From Arenibacter algicola (GTDB lineage Bacteria; Bacteroidota; Bacteroidia; Flavobacteriales; Flavobacteriaceae), in the NCBI RefSeq assembly GCF_018860365.1, contig NZ_JAHKPO010000031.1, positions 62,001 through 126,000 of the forward strand: 64,000 nt of DNA. The letters run 5' to 3'. Positions 19,617 to 29,205 of the stretch are shown here, one piece after another (the first letter of the stretch is position 1; the number at the start of each line of letters is the position of its first letter). The translations under genes were made by a program, and so were the position numbers. The notes below the pieces were generated by a model. That model was given only the letters and a program-made list of their open reading frames with translations, was not told the origin of the DNA and did not search any database.

Positions 19617-19653
19617 AAAAAAAATAAACCCCAACTTTAATTTAGTTGGGGTT
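19617..19653 (-). terminator. Rho-independent terminator of the CHRD-like lipoprotein gene
   Basis: Read on the minus strand: a 10-bp stem AACCCCAACT/AGTTGGGGTT with a 7-nt loop, then a T-rich tail, beginning 28 bp after the stop codon at 19681. Confidence 0.85.
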
Positions 19654-19680
19654 GAAATAGTTGTTTAAAATCTATAAAAT

Positions 19681-20133
19681 TTAATTGGCATTGGCACCAA
19701 TATTACCTTGAGTAATAATTATTTCAAGATGCTCCTCGTTTTGATGAATCTTAATATGACCATCAAATTTAAGCAATTGTTCGTAGGTAATGGGTGTGCC
19801 ATCATCCAACGTAGTTACAATTGTGCTACTGGATTCGCAATCGCAATCAATCGGTTCTAGTGTTATCGCAATTTCACCACCTGTTGCCGCATTGTTAAAA
19901 TAAATAAAAGCAGGATGCACGTCTGTCGAAGAACCGTTTATCTCCAATAGAACGGTAGTTGATCCGTCTTCATTCTTTTTAAAGGTAACTTTACCTGTAA
20001 TTTTGGAATTGGAAACAGAGCTCAGTGTGTACACTTTAACACTTGTGGAAGATTTTGCAGTAGAATCATCTTTGCTACATCCAGTAATAATTAAAGAGAT
20101 AGATATCAAGAATAAGTAAACGTATTTTTTCAT
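19681..20133 (-). CDS. Small lipoprotein with CHRD-like fold
   Basis: 150 aa. Signal peptide with lipobox LIITGC, lipid-modified Cys19. The mature part is a beta-rich domain with KITGKVTFKKNEDGSTTVLL, HPAFIYFNNAATGG and a C-terminal GHIKIHQNEEHLEIIITQGNIGAN, resembling the CHRD superfamily (spacing of G..V, H.A.I, H). Two Cys occur in DCDCES. Function unknown; probably envelope-located. A clear terminator follows. Confidence 0.75.
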   Translation of the reverse strand: MKKYVYLFLISISLIITGCSKDDSTAKSSTSVKVYTLSSVSNSKITGKVTFKKNEDGSTTVLLEINGSSTDVHPAFIYFNNAATGGEIAITLEPIDCDCESSSTIVTTLDDGTPITYEQLLKFDGHIKIHQNEEHLEIIITQGNIGANAN

Positions 20134-20451
20134 TTTATGGAGGATTTATATGTCAAATTTTCAGAAATAGTTAGTACAATATTCTATAAATACTTTTATC
20201 GGTATAAATAATCGATGAATTGTAAATAAATGTTCATGTACGGTGCATTTCATCCAAGATTATCCCCTTTTATAGGGAAGGTCTAATCTGGTTAAATAAA
20301 AATAAGAGTGGACTTTATTCTGTATTAAAGTAATGAGGTCTTGGTTGGTTTCGTATATATAAGCCTCTCTAAACTAAGGTTGATAACTATAAAGTTGGGG
20401 CGTAGATTTTTAAAAACCTTAAAAGGCAAAAATTGAGATGGTCCTACCTAC
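20134..20451. other. Intergenic region, nothing recognised
   Basis: 318 bp between the CHRD-like lipoprotein start and the stop of the 34-aa gene. AT-rich; a weak CCC-TTTTAT-AGGG hairpin and a CCTTAAAAGG palindrome are present, but no consensus promoter or ORF that I can support. Confidence 0.4.
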
Positions 20452-20556
20452 TTATGATTTTTTAGACTTCTTTTCTCTTTTTGCAGCTTTCTTTTCCTTG
20501 GCGGATAAAACTGGCTCCTTTTTCACATTCTTTTTTGCGTCTTGACTCTTTGCCAT
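20452..20556 (-). CDS. Lysine-rich 34-aa small protein
   Basis: ATG at 20554-20556, stop TAA at 20452-20454. The peptide begins MAKSQDAKKNVKKEP and ends EKKAAKREKKSKKS; about 40% Lys, with no Cys or aromatic residue. Strong codon structure and the MAKSQDAKK head resemble small conserved flavobacterial peptides, but I cannot confirm homologues. Such peptides may bind RNA or ribosomes; this is only a guess from charge. Confidence 0.6.
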   Translation of the reverse strand: MAKSQDAKKNVKKEPVLSAKEKKAAKREKKSKKS

Positions 20557-20705
20557 AGCGTTTGTTTTTATCAAAGATACTCAATAATCACACCGCTATT
20601 ATCTTGGAATCGATTTTTGTGCAAAAGCAAGGGCAAAATAAATTTTGGATAAAGTGCCTAAAGACTAAAACCAATATCGATTAACCTAGATGGAATAGGC
20701 TATTG

Positions 20706-21551
20706 TTACAGCGCTGTACGTTTTTTGGCCATTAGTTTTCCGATTACCTTTTTCAGTTTCTTGGGTTTATCGGCGTACTTTTCCAAATCAATAATTTCTA
20801 CTTTTCTGAAGTCTACCGGGTGACTTTCACTTTGTAAGGAAATACTTCCGGACTTTAGGAGTTCTCCCTGCTCTGATCCCTTAATTGGATCAAGTTGGGG
20901 TTTGGTATAACGCATAACTTCTTCTCCATTTACGTAGTGGACAATTAAAGAGTCCCTTAAAACAAGGACTTCTACCCTTGTCCATTGATCTCCGTGGTAG
21001 GTCTTGGAGGTGGAATTGATGCAGTGTTGTTTTATAATTTTTCCATCTTTTACAAATTGGGTGCCCGGGGTGCATAAATTGGCCGTAGAACGTTCGTCTT
21101 TTCCATTGCCTCCCAGTAACTGCACTTCAATGGAATTTGGGAAATCCTGGTCTACCGTCATGGTTACCGGATCTTGGCCATGAACCATTATACCACTGTT
21201 TCTATAGGCCCAACCCGGTCCTCCCTTAACTTGATCGCCAACAAATCTATATTCAACCCCAATTAAATAGGATGAAAATGGTTCCTTGTAAAATAGATGT
21301 CCAAATTGTTCATCAAATTTGCTGTATTCATCATATCTTACTTGAATATTTCCGTCGTTCACCTGAAAAGTATTACCGAAATTATCATTTAATTCATGGT
21401 GTCTTATTTTTATTTGCCAGTCATTTAAATCCTTTCCGTTGAACAGCTGTTTCCACTTCATATTTTTTTGTGCTGAACATTCAGTGGAGATTATACCTAG
21501 ACCAATGATGCAGAAAATAGTGATAAGTGCTTTGTTGAATTGGACTTTCAT
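20706..21551 (-). CDS. Secreted DUF1080 (3-keto-disaccharide hydrolase-like) protein
   Basis: 281 aa. Signal peptide (about 1-27; TECSAQ, also readable as a near-lipobox). The DUF1080 concanavalin-like domain begins WKQLFNGKDLNDWQIK and contains GWAYRNSGIMVHGQDP, DFPNSIEVQLLGG and GSISLQSESHPVDFRKVEI, all characteristic. Members act on sugars or 3-keto-glycosides in the periplasm or at the surface; substrate here is not predictable. It is isolated, not beside oxidoreductases of a 3-keto pathway. Confidence 0.88.
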   Translation of the reverse strand: MKVQFNKALITIFCIIGLGIISTECSAQKNMKWKQLFNGKDLNDWQIKIRHHELNDNFGNTFQVNDGNIQVRYDEYSKFDEQFGHLFYKEPFSSYLIGVEYRFVGDQVKGGPGWAYRNSGIMVHGQDPVTMTVDQDFPNSIEVQLLGGNGKDERSTANLCTPGTQFVKDGKIIKQHCINSTSKTYHGDQWTRVEVLVLRDSLIVHYVNGEEVMRYTKPQLDPIKGSEQGELLKSGSISLQSESHPVDFRKVEIIDLEKYADKPKKLKKVIGKLMAKKRTAL

Positions 21552-21696
21552 AAATTGAATTATTGTTTGAAGGGTCTAAAATAGTATTTTAAATTAATAG
21601 TCAAGTCTGAAAATACTGGGCATTTGTGTTTTATCTTAAAATGTTGTTGGTATTCGGTTAATTGGGTAAGCTACCTAAACGCTCTATTCGTTTTCG

Positions 21697-21945
21697 CCCA
21701 AATAAATTTGGCTCATCGTCCAAAATAAAAACGCCCATGGCTTCCACTTTGGTATAACTAATAAGGGGTTATGTCATATTACAGTGGCGGGAATTACCTC
21801 ACTTCGTTCGGTGAGTCCCGGTCGAACATGTTGATAAGAAAAGACCAGTCCTTGCAGGACTACTATTTTTGCTTCCTGCATTTTTACCCAAATAAATTTG
21901 GCAAAAATGAAGGCACAAAAAAACCAAAGCTTTCACTTTGGTCTT
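21697..21945. repeat. Imperfect direct duplication beside tRNA-Leu
   Basis: Copy A (about 21697-21753) and copy B (about 21887-21942) share CCCAAATAAATTTGGC exactly and a trailing GCTTYCACTTTGGT. Copy B contains the functional terminator of tRNA-Leu. Confidence 0.6.
21916..21942 (-). terminator. Terminator of the tRNA-Gly/tRNA-Leu unit
   Basis: On the minus strand: ACCAAAG/CTTTGGT stem (7 bp, 6-nt loop) followed by a T7 run, starting 14 nt after the tRNA-Leu 3' end. Confidence 0.85.
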
Positions 21946-21955
21946 TCTTCATTTG

Positions 21956-22039
21956 TACTCGAGGCGGGACTTGAACCCGCACGGACTAATGTCCATTGGA
22001 TTTTAAGTCCAACGTGTCTACCAATTCCACCACTCGAGC
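21956..22039 (-). tRNA. tRNA-Leu (anticodon TAA)
   Basis: 84 nt, class II with a long variable arm. The acceptor arm is GCTCGAG/CTCGAGT (G1-U72 wobble). The anticodon loop in the ACTTAAAATC context reads TAA. The T arm is GCGGG-TTCAAGT-CCCGC. CCA is not encoded (ACA follows). Confidence 0.95.
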
Positions 22040-22070
22040 CTAACTGCTCAGAGCAGTAGAGATTTTACAA

Positions 22071-22146
22071 TGGAGCGAAAAACGGGATTCGAACCCGCGA
22101 CCTCCACCTTGGCAAGGTGGCGCTCTACCAACTGAGCTATTTTCGC
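22071..22146 (-). tRNA. tRNA-Gly (anticodon GCC), CCA encoded
   Basis: 73 nt plus encoded CCA (22071-22073). Acceptor GCGAAAA/TTTTCGC, D arm GCTC-AGTTGGTA-GAGC, anticodon stem CCACC/GGTGG with loop TTGCCAA, T arm GCGGG/CCCGT with TTCGAAT. It is transcribed ahead of tRNA-Leu, 31 nt apart counting the CCA. Confidence 0.96.
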
Positions 22147-22186
22147 ATTTTATATAATGAACGTGCATCCTTTTCAGATGCGGGAG

Positions 22187-22215
22187 CAAATTTAATATAA
22201 TTCTATAAAAAGCAA
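22187..22215 (-). promoter_or_regulatory. Promoter of the tRNA-Gly/tRNA-Leu unit
   Basis: On the minus strand TTG (22213-22215), 18-bp spacer, TAAATTTG (22187-22194): full match to the Bacteroidota -33/-7 consensus. The -7 box lies 40 bp upstream of the mature tRNA-Gly 5' end. Confidence 0.8.
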
Positions 22216-22312
22216 AGAACTTTTCGCTAAAAAGAATCAAAATATTTATAATGTGCGCAAGGTGAATATTTTAGATGGGATTTATAGACCAAATGGCTCC
22301 CCGGTACATCCC

Positions 22313-25003
22313 CTAAGCATTTTTCTTTTTAGTGAGCAAACGCTTAATTTCATTAAGTTTCATCAAAGCTTCCACAGGGGTTAAGGTGTTGATATCCAGA
22401 TGGGTGATTTCTTCTTTAATCTGTTCCAATAGAGGATCGTCCAAATTAAAAAAGCTTAGTTGCATTTCATTTTGGACCAATTGCAGTTTATCGGAAAGCT
22501 CTTCGCTGGAATGTGATTTTTCCAGTTTCTTAAGGATTTTATTGGCTTTGTGGATTACCTGTTGCGGCATACCGGCCATTTTGGCCACGTGTATACCGAA
22601 ACTGTGCTCACTGCCGCCCGGGGTAAGTTTTCGTAAAAAGAGCACATTGTCCTTTAGTTCTTTCACTGAGACATTGTAGTTCTTGATACGTGTAAATGTG
22701 GAGGTCATTTCATTGAGCTCGTGGTAATGCGTGGCAAATAATGTTTTCGCTTTGGCGGGATGCTCATGTAGATATTCCGAAATGGCCCAGGCAATGGAGA
22801 TGCCATCATAAGTGCTGGTGCCCCTACCTATCTCATCCAAAAGAACCAGACTGCGTTCAGATAGGTTGTTTAGAATGGAAGCGGTTTCGTTCATTTCCAC
22901 CATAAAGGTAGATTCTCCCATAGAGATATTATCACTGGCACCAACCCGTGTAAATATTTTGTCCACATAACCAATTTTGGCAGTATCGGCCGGTACAAAA
23001 CTTCCCATCTGGGCCAACAACACAATGAGGGCTGTTTGTCTTAAGATAGCCGATTTACCACTCATGTTGGGGCCGGTGATCATAATGATCTGTTGTTCGT
23101 CCCTATTTAAGGTAACATCATTGGATATGTAGGCTTCGCCCAAAGGCAATTGCTTTTCAATGACGGGATGCCTGCCTCCAATGATGGATAGTTCGGTGGA
23201 ATCGTCCATGTCCGGGGAAACATAATTGTTCTCCTTGGCCAATTGGGTAAAGCCACAGAGGCAGTCCAACTGCGCGATCTGAAAGGCATTATTTTGTACG
23301 GGGGCTATATATTCCTGCATCCAGACCACCAACTGTGAAAACAACTGCTGCTCCAAACTTAGAATGCGCTCTTCTGCCCCTAATATTTTAGCTTCGTATT
23401 CCTTGAGCTCTTCGGTAATATATCGTTCGGCATTGACCAAGGTCTGCTTTCGGATCCAATCTTCCGGAACTTTGTCCTTATGGGTATTCCTTACTTCTAT
23501 ATAATAACCAAAGACATTGTTGGAGGCTATTTTCAGGGAACTAATACCCGTGCGTTGGGTTTCTCTTTCCAACATCTTATCCAGATAGTCCTTGCCGGAA
23601 AAGGCCAGTCCCCTAAGTTCGTCCAATTCTGCGGAATAGCCCTTGGCAATGGTACTGCCTTTCAGCATATTTACCGGTGCTTCCTCGCTGACCATTTCTT
23701 TGATCTTGCTTCTCAGCATATCGCAGGTATGCAATTGGTCCCCAATAAGGTTCAGGGCTTCGTTCTTGCTTTTGGTAGTGATCTGCTTTATGGGGACAAT
23801 GGCCTCCAAGGAATTTTTAAGCTGTACAACTTCCTTCGGATTTATTTTTCCCGTGGCTACCTTGGAAATTAATCTTTCCAGATCGCCGATTAATTTTATG
23901 CCGCTCTGTAATTTATGATGGGCGGCTTCGTTTTCGGTTAAATGGGTAATTACCTGATGTCTTCTTCGTATTTTTTCGATATTCTTCAAAGGAAGCGCCA
24001 ACCATCTTTTCAACATTCTACCGCCCATGGGCGAAATAGTCTTGTCTATGACGTCTAAAAGGGTAACCGCATTTTGATTGTTGGAATGGTAAAGTTCCAG
24101 GTTTCTTATAGTAAACCGGTCCATCCAAATATGTTCCTCTTCTGCAATGCGCTGAAGGGTGTTGATATGCTGTAATTGCCTATGCTGTGTGTCTGAAAGG
24201 TAATGTAGTACAACCCCGGCTGCTACTATACCATGGGCCAAATGGTCTACTCCAAAACCTTTTAGGCTTTTTGTTTTAAAATGATTGGTGAGTGTCTCCA
24301 GGGCATAATCGTCCTGGAAGATCCAATCTTCTGTAAAAAAGGTATGGAAGTTTTTGCCAAAGACCTCCAAAAATTCCTTTTTATTGGCTTTTGATACCAA
24401 TACCTCGTTCGGAGAGAAATTTTGGAGCAATTTGTCTATCTGTTCCTCATTGCCTTCCGAAGTTAAAAATTCGCCTGTGGATATATCCACAAAGGATATC
24501 CCCAATCTTTTTCGTCCAAAATGAACCGCACATAAAAAATTGTTGGTCTTGGCCGAAAGGATATCGTCGTTCATGGCCACCCCAGGGGTAACCAATTCCG
24601 TAACGCCCCTTTTTACTATGGTCTTGGTAAGTTTCGGGTCTTCCAACTGGTCGCATATGGCTACCCGTTGCCCCGCTTTTACCAGTTTTGGTAAATAGGT
24701 ATTTAGGGAGTGGTGCGGAAAACCGGCAAGTTCTGTTCTGTCACCACCATTGTTCCGATGGGTAAGAATAATGCCCAGTATTTTTGAAGCCTTTACGGCG
24801 TCTTCCCCAAAAGTCTCATAAAAATCCCCAACACGGAACAATAATAGGGCATCAGGATATTTCACCTTAATGGTATTGTACTGCTTCATTAAAGGGGTTA
24901 CCTTTTTTGTTTTTCCCGAGTCTGCCAAAAGCGATTTTATTAACTTATTTTTGCATTCCTTTCCTAAACAACGAATGTAAGGTTTATCTACTGGAATGTA
25001 CAC
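22313..25003 (-). CDS. mutS: DNA mismatch repair protein MutS
   Basis: 896 aa from the first ATG. Flavobacterial MutS usually starts shortly before [11 protein letters not shown] (here residue about 33), so the first 25-30 residues may not be translated; a TTG at codon 25-26 (LADSGKTKK) is an alternative. Mismatch-binding domain has the Phe-x-Glu motif in [11 protein letters not shown]. The C-terminal ATPase has Walker A GPNMSGKS, Walker [17 protein letters not shown], and the ATHYHEL His motif. MutS recognises mismatches and recruits MutL in the cytoplasm. It is divergent from the methyltransferase gene with 86-95 bp between starts. Confidence 0.97.
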   Translation of the reverse strand: MYIPVDKPYIRCLGKECKNKLIKSLLADSGKTKKVTPLMKQYNTIKVKYPDALLLFRVGDFYETFGEDAVKASKILGIILTHRNNGGDRTELAGFPHHSLNTYLPKLVKAGQRVAICDQLEDPKLTKTIVKRGVTELVTPGVAMNDDILSAKTNNFLCAVHFGRKRLGISFVDISTGEFLTSEGNEEQIDKLLQNFSPNEVLVSKANKKEFLEVFGKNFHTFFTEDWIFQDDYALETLTNHFKTKSLKGFGVDHLAHGIVAAGVVLHYLSDTQHRQLQHINTLQRIAEEEHIWMDRFTIRNLELYHSNNQNAVTLLDVIDKTISPMGGRMLKRWLALPLKNIEKIRRRHQVITHLTENEAAHHKLQSGIKLIGDLERLISKVATGKINPKEVVQLKNSLEAIVPIKQITTKSKNEALNLIGDQLHTCDMLRSKIKEMVSEEAPVNMLKGSTIAKGYSAELDELRGLAFSGKDYLDKMLERETQRTGISSLKIASNNVFGYYIEVRNTHKDKVPEDWIRKQTLVNAERYITEELKEYEAKILGAEERILSLEQQLFSQLVVWMQEYIAPVQNNAFQIAQLDCLCGFTQLAKENNYVSPDMDDSTELSIIGGRHPVIEKQLPLGEAYISNDVTLNRDEQQIIMITGPNMSGKSAILRQTALIVLLAQMGSFVPADTAKIGYVDKIFTRVGASDNISMGESTFMVEMNETASILNNLSERSLVLLDEIGRGTSTYDGISIAWAISEYLHEHPAKAKTLFATHYHELNEMTSTFTRIKNYNVSVKELKDNVLFLRKLTPGGSEHSFGIHVAKMAGMPQQVIHKANKILKKLEKSHSSEELSDKLQLVQNEMQLSFFNLDDPLLEQIKEEITHLDINTLTPVEALMKLNEIKRLLTKKKNA

Positions 25004-25098
25004 TATTGTTGATATTTTGGGGATAACTTTATGTCGTTTTGGGCTAGGTAATGTCCTAGGGAAAGTTGGGGAAAGAGTGAAAATTAAAATTGGATTAC

Positions 25099-25629
25099 AT
25101 GCGAAAACTGGAGAATAGCGAATTGGACCGACTTAATGTAGACGAGTTTAAACAGGTGGAAAAAACGCCGATTTGTATTGTGTTGGACAATGTGCGGAGC
25201 TTGAACAATATTGGGTCGGTATTTAGAACGGCCGATGCCTTTTTGATCGAAAAGATATACCTGTGTGGAATTACCGCAACCCCGCCACACAAGGAAATAC
25301 ATAAAACTGCATTAGGGGCTACGGATAGTGTTGCTTGGGAATATAGGGAGAGTACCTTGGAACTTTTGAAGGAATTAAGGGCAGAGGGCTATACCTCACT
25401 TTCTGTGGAACAAGCTGAGAATGCAGTTATGTTGAACGACTTTAAGGTAGAAGAAAATAAAAAGTATGCCCTAATTTTTGGCAACGAGGTAAAGGGGGTT
25501 TCCCAAGAAGTAGTCTCAGGTAGCGATCTGGTCTTGGAAATTCCGCAGTACGGTACAAAACATTCCCTTAATATTTCGGTTAGTGTGGGTATTGTGGTTT
25601 GGGACCTCTGGGCGAAATTGAAAGGGTGA
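25099..25629 (+). CDS. SpoU/TrmH family RNA 2'-O-methyltransferase
   Basis: 176 aa from ATG 25099 (MRKLENSEL); an ATG at 25090 adds three residues. All three SPOUT motifs are present: [13 protein letters not shown] (motif 1 Asn/Arg), [10 protein letters not shown] (motif 2), and [18 protein letters not shown] (motif 3, trefoil knot SAM site). There is no N-terminal L30-like domain, so it is a minimal form. RNA target, tRNA or rRNA, cannot be fixed from sequence. Confidence 0.92.
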   Translation: MRKLENSELDRLNVDEFKQVEKTPICIVLDNVRSLNNIGSVFRTADAFLIEKIYLCGITATPPHKEIHKTALGATDSVAWEYRESTLELLKELRAEGYTSLSVEQAENAVMLNDFKVEENKKYALIFGNEVKGVSQEVVSGSDLVLEIPQYGTKHSLNISVSVGIVVWDLWAKLKG

Positions 25630-25662
25630 AATCAAATAAAAGAGGAACTTGTTTAAAACCAA

Positions 25663-25686
25663 AAACCCAACCGATTGGCTGGGTTT
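25663..25686 (+). terminator. Hairpin after the SpoU gene, possible terminator
   Basis: AAACCCA-ACC/GGC-TGGGTTT stem with one non-pair and a 4-nt loop, 34 bp after the stop codon. No strong T run on either strand, so weak. Confidence 0.5.
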
Positions 25687-25831
25687 GGCAATATATAGTT
25701 TGAGTTAGTTAGTTTAAAACCTTAAAGTTTTTTGTCGAATTTTTTGATGTTCATCCGGCTTAAAACCAGTTTAATGGAGGCGCAAGTAAATAAATTGATT
25801 TGTCCTGTGCAAATAATATGTATAAATTATC

Positions 25832-26977
25832 TTAAAATGAGAGTTTCACCGCATATTTCTGGATTTGGTCCAGAATCACTTCGTAATCGGCCGGGTTTGC
25901 CACAAAATCTAATTCACTAATATCCAAAACTAGATTATTTTGCTCGGGAAAACTCCTTATATAATCAAAATACCCTCGGTTTAGCTGCTCCAAATATTCT
26001 GGCGCTATATTTTGTTCGTACTCCCTTCCCCTTTGCTTTATATTCTGTAGTAATCGTTCCGTGTTTTGGTATAGGTAAATGTATATTTTCGGCTTTTTTA
26101 TCTCTTTGTACATTAGGTTAAAGAGCTTTCTGTACAGTTTAAATTCCTCTTCCTGAAGGGTGACCTTGGCGAAAATTAGGGATTTGTTGATGTCGTAGTC
26201 ACTTACCATAAAGTTCTTGAACAGATCAAACTGGGAAGTATCGTCCATAAATTGCTGATACCGATCGGCAAGAAAGGACATTTCCAAGGGAAAGGCAAAC
26301 CTACCCTGATCTTCATAAAACTTGGGCAGGAAAGGGTTGTCCGCAAATCGTTCCATGACCAATTTTGCATTAAAATCCTGTCCAATCTTATGGGCCAAGG
26401 TTGTTTTTCCCGCACCAATATTACCTTCAATGGCAATATATTCCAATTGGGAGAAAAGCTGTGATCTGTTCGTATATAGCTTATGGGGCGTTTTGGTAAT
26501 ATTGCTTTTATCCTTACATTCCTGTAATAGGTTTCTGGTATCCTTATTTAGAATTGGATGATAGAACTGCGGAGCTATGTCCGCCAATGGTCTAAGTACA
26601 AACCGTCTCAGTTGTAGGTTGGGGTGGGGAATGGTCAGTAAATCGGTATTTATTATTTCCTTATCAAAATATAGTATATCAATATCTACGGTCCTGGAAG
26701 AGTAGCCTGTCCCTTTATTCCTCTCCCTGCCCAACTTTGTTTCTATTTCCAGTAATTTCTCCAAAAGAGCGGAAGGGGTAAGTGTGGTTTCTACCGTAAT
26801 GCACGCATTGAAGAAATTGTCACCTTCAAAACCCCATGCTGGCGTTTCATATACTGGGGATGTTTTTACCACTTCGCCAACACTGGCTTGGATTAAAAAT
26901 ACCACCTCCTGCAAATGGTTGAGTTTGTCCCCAAGATTGCTTCCAAGTGAAAGATATGTTGTTGTGGTCTTGTTCAT
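25832..26977 (-). CDS. folK: Fusion: HPPK (FolK) plus deoxynucleoside kinase
   Basis: 381 aa, two enzymes in one reading frame. Residues 1-160 are 6-hydroxymethyl-7,8-dihydropterin pyrophosphokinase, which transfers pyrophosphate from ATP in folate synthesis: YLSLGSNLGD, the VYETPAWG loop, RTVDIDILYFD (95-105) and PHPNLQLRRFVLRPL. Residues about 178-381 are a deoxynucleoside kinase of the dNK/dGK-dCK fold: P-loop GNIGAGKTT (185-193), the MERFADNPFL segment, a SDYDINKSL run, and the LID-like KQRGREYEQ. This kinase salvages deoxynucleosides to dNMPs. Both halves look intact, so it is a true fusion, linking pterin and nucleotide metabolism. A -7 box lies at 26997-27004. Confidence 0.95.
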   Translation of the reverse strand: MNKTTTTYLSLGSNLGDKLNHLQEVVFLIQASVGEVVKTSPVYETPAWGFEGDNFFNACITVETTLTPSALLEKLLEIETKLGRERNKGTGYSSRTVDIDILYFDKEIINTDLLTIPHPNLQLRRFVLRPLADIAPQFYHPILNKDTRNLLQECKDKSNITKTPHKLYTNRSQLFSQLEYIAIEGNIGAGKTTLAHKIGQDFNAKLVMERFADNPFLPKFYEDQGRFAFPLEMSFLADRYQQFMDDTSQFDLFKNFMVSDYDINKSLIFAKVTLQEEEFKLYRKLFNLMYKEIKKPKIYIYLYQNTERLLQNIKQRGREYEQNIAPEYLEQLNRGYFDYIRSFPEQNNLVLDISELDFVANPADYEVILDQIQKYAVKLSF

Positions 26978-26996
26978 AATAGGCGAGCAAAGTAAA

Positions 26997-27004
26997 CAAA
27001 AGTA
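26997..27004 (-). promoter_or_regulatory. Candidate -7 box for the folK-dNK fusion
   Basis: Minus-strand TACTTTTG, 19 bp upstream of the start codon. No TTG at standard spacing, so tentative. Confidence 0.4.
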
Positions 27005-27107
27005 ATTAACTTCATAAAGGGAAATACCAAAAACTGGTCCAATTTTTAATGGCCTTTTTTAAATTGTGGATAAGGTGGTTATAGGGTATAAATTTCAAGA
27101 TTTATAA

Positions 27108-27136
27108 TTGCAACAATGCTACATTGGTTATCTTTG
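27108..27136 (+). promoter_or_regulatory. sppA promoter
   Basis: TTG at 27108-27110, 18-bp spacer, TATCTTTG at 27129-27136: consensus Bacteroidota promoter 26 bp ahead of the sppA ATG. Confidence 0.75.
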
Positions 27137-27162
27137 CAAGTTATTAGCAATACATACGAGGA

Positions 27163-28923
27163 ATGAACTTTTTAAGAAATTTATTAGCTGCAATTATAGG
27201 ATGTCTCATCGCTTTTGCAATCATGTTTGTCATGTTTCTTGTTTTAGCGGCCCTCATCGGTCAAGGTGAGGATACCGTAGTGGTCAAGGATAATTCAGTT
27301 TTGGAAATTCAATTACAGACCCCGATCAATGATTATGTGGGAATGGACGAATCCAATCCCTTTGCCGGACTTTTCAATGTAAACCAAGGATTGGACGATA
27401 TATTGCATGCCATTCGAGTTGCCAAGGAAGACAATAAAATTAAAGGGATTAGCTTAAACAATAATGTGCTTATGGCCGGTTTGTCCCAAACACAGGCCAT
27501 TCGGGATGTCTTGACCGATTTTGGTGAAAGTGGGAAGTTTATATATGCCTATGGGGACTTTTATACTCAGAAGGATTATTATTTGGCAAGTGTGGCCAAT
27601 GAGGTATACCTTAATCCCGTTGGTGCCTTGGACTTTAAAGGATTGTCTACCGAGGTATTGTTTTTTAAGGATCTACAGGAAAAGTCTGGTATTAAAATGG
27701 AGGTCATTCGGCATGGGAAGTATAAGAGTGCGGTAGAGCCTTTTTTGGCCAACGAAATGAGTGAGGCCAATAGGACACAGATCAAGGAGCTGTTGGATGC
27801 TTTATGGCAATCTATGCTTACCAACATTTCGGAAAGTAGGGAAATCTCCGTTGAGGATTTGAACCATATCGCGGATACCTTGGGTACCCGGACCTCAAAA
27901 TACGCAACTTTATCAGGGTTGATCGATGAGGTGGTATATTTTGATGAATATGAAAGCATGATTAAGGAAAAGATGGGGGTAGAGTCGGCAGAAGATATCA
28001 ACTATGTTCCTATATCCGATTATATACGAACAGCCGGCAAGATAAGAATCAATAGTGGCAAGAATAAAATTGCGGTAATCTATGCCCAAGGTGAAATCTG
28101 GTACGGGGAAGGTGGCTCCGATGTAATTGGTCAAGGAATTATTAATGACGCCCTAAAAAAAGCTAGGGAAGATGAGGATGTAAAGGCAATAGTGTTGAGG
28201 GTAAATTCCCCTGGCGGTAGTGCATTGGCCTCCGATATTATTTGGCACGAGATCGAAGTTACCAAGCAATCCAAACCAGTGGTGGTTTCCATGGGCGATG
28301 TTGCTGCTTCGGGAGGTTATTACATTGCGGCGGGAGCCGATAAGATTTTCGCAGAACCTACTACCATTACCGGGTCTATCGGAGTTTTTGGAACTATTCC
28401 CAATATAAGTGAACTGGCCGAAAATATAGGGGTCAATGCAGAACAGGTGGGGACCAATAAAAATTCGGTGGACTATTCACTTTTTGAACCTATGGGCGAT
28501 AATTATAGGAGCAATGTTCTGGAGGGGATCGAGGCCACTTATGAAACATTTTTGGAGAAGGTGGCCCAGGGCCGTGGAATTACCATGGCACAGGCCGATA
28601 GTGTTGCCCAAGGTAGGGTATGGAGTGGGGTAGATGCAAAGCGTTTGGGACTGGTAGACGAATTGGGCGGACTGGATGAGGCTATTGCAGCGGCTGCTAA
28701 AATGGTGGATTTGGACAACTATGGAATAAGAAAACTTCCTAAGTACAAATCGGATTTTGAGAAGTTAATGGAAGATTTGGGGGGTGCCACAACCAAAAGC
28801 AAGGAAAGCATTATAAAAGAAGAAATCGGTGCAGAGGCATATGCCATTTTAAAGGAGATAAAATCCGCGATGGAAAATAAGGGGATTCAGGCCAGAATGC
28901 CTTTTACCTTAAATATCAGATAG
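27163..28923 (+). CDS. sppA: Signal peptide peptidase SppA, 67K type
   Basis: 586 aa, the two-domain (long) form. An N-terminal transmembrane helix (about 7-34) anchors it to the inner membrane with the catalytic part outside. The Ser-Lys dyad is visible: Lys188 in RHGKYKSAVEPF in the first half and Ser383 in GDVAASGGYYIA in the second half. SppA degrades remnant signal peptides and other membrane peptides. The gene has its own promoter and a strong terminator at 28955, so it is monocistronic. Confidence 0.95.
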   Translation: MNFLRNLLAAIIGCLIAFAIMFVMFLVLAALIGQGEDTVVVKDNSVLEIQLQTPINDYVGMDESNPFAGLFNVNQGLDDILHAIRVAKEDNKIKGISLNNNVLMAGLSQTQAIRDVLTDFGESGKFIYAYGDFYTQKDYYLASVANEVYLNPVGALDFKGLSTEVLFFKDLQEKSGIKMEVIRHGKYKSAVEPFLANEMSEANRTQIKELLDALWQSMLTNISESREISVEDLNHIADTLGTRTSKYATLSGLIDEVVYFDEYESMIKEKMGVESAEDINYVPISDYIRTAGKIRINSGKNKIAVIYAQGEIWYGEGGSDVIGQGIINDALKKAREDEDVKAIVLRVNSPGGSALASDIIWHEIEVTKQSKPVVVSMGDVAASGGYYIAAGADKIFAEPTTITGSIGVFGTIPNISELAENIGVNAEQVGTNKNSVDYSLFEPMGDNYRSNVLEGIEATYETFLEKVAQGRGITMAQADSVAQGRVWSGVDAKRLGLVDELGGLDEAIAAAAKMVDLDNYGIRKLPKYKSDFEKLMEDLGGATTKSKESIIKEEIGAEAYAILKEIKSAMENKGIQARMPFTLNIR

Positions 28924-28954
28924 GAAATATTTAATCCAAAAAAGGATTGAGACC

Positions 28955-28992
28955 AAAAGACCGTTCAAAAACATTTGGACGGTCTTTTTTTT
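28955..28992 (+). terminator. Rho-independent terminator of sppA
   Basis: Stem AAAAGACCGTTCAAA/TTTGGACGGTCTTTT (one G-T pair), 4-nt loop, T8 run, 32 bp after the stop. Confidence 0.92.
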
Positions 28993-29205
28993 GATTTTTA
29001 ATTTATCGGATCCTTTGGTTTTAAGCACCATAATCTTAATTTTTGCCCAAAAGTTTTGGATGTTTCAAATAGCAGGGCCACTTTTTGCAGTAAGCATCAA
29101 TTGAACCAATACTTGGATTTTTGTGATACGTCCAAAATCACATCTTTATGCGATTTCGGAAAGAGATTATGTTCTTTAGGTTTAACACAAATTAAATCAT
29201 TAGGT

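Larger units (their letters stand above)
21552..21955. other. Repeat-rich noncoding region next to tRNA genes
   Basis: 404 bp holding several short palindromes (CTCACTTCG-TTCGGTGAG near 21800, GTCCTTGCAGGAC near 21848) and two imperfect copies of a segment: CCCAAATAAATTTGGC at 21697-21712 and 21887-21902, each followed after about 27 nt by a GCTT-CACTTTGGT half hairpin. It looks like a decayed duplication of the tRNA terminator flank. No real gene; a possible 67-aa plus-strand ORF runs into the tRNA. Confidence 0.6.

Noticed and set aside
21771-21974. 67-aa ORF on the plus strand in the tRNA flank
   Set aside because: Runs into tRNA-Leu on the other strand and covers palindromic repeats; no protein-like pattern.
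29056-29205. Upstream extension of the secreted hydrolase
   Set aside because: Would bury the signal peptide that begins at 29206.
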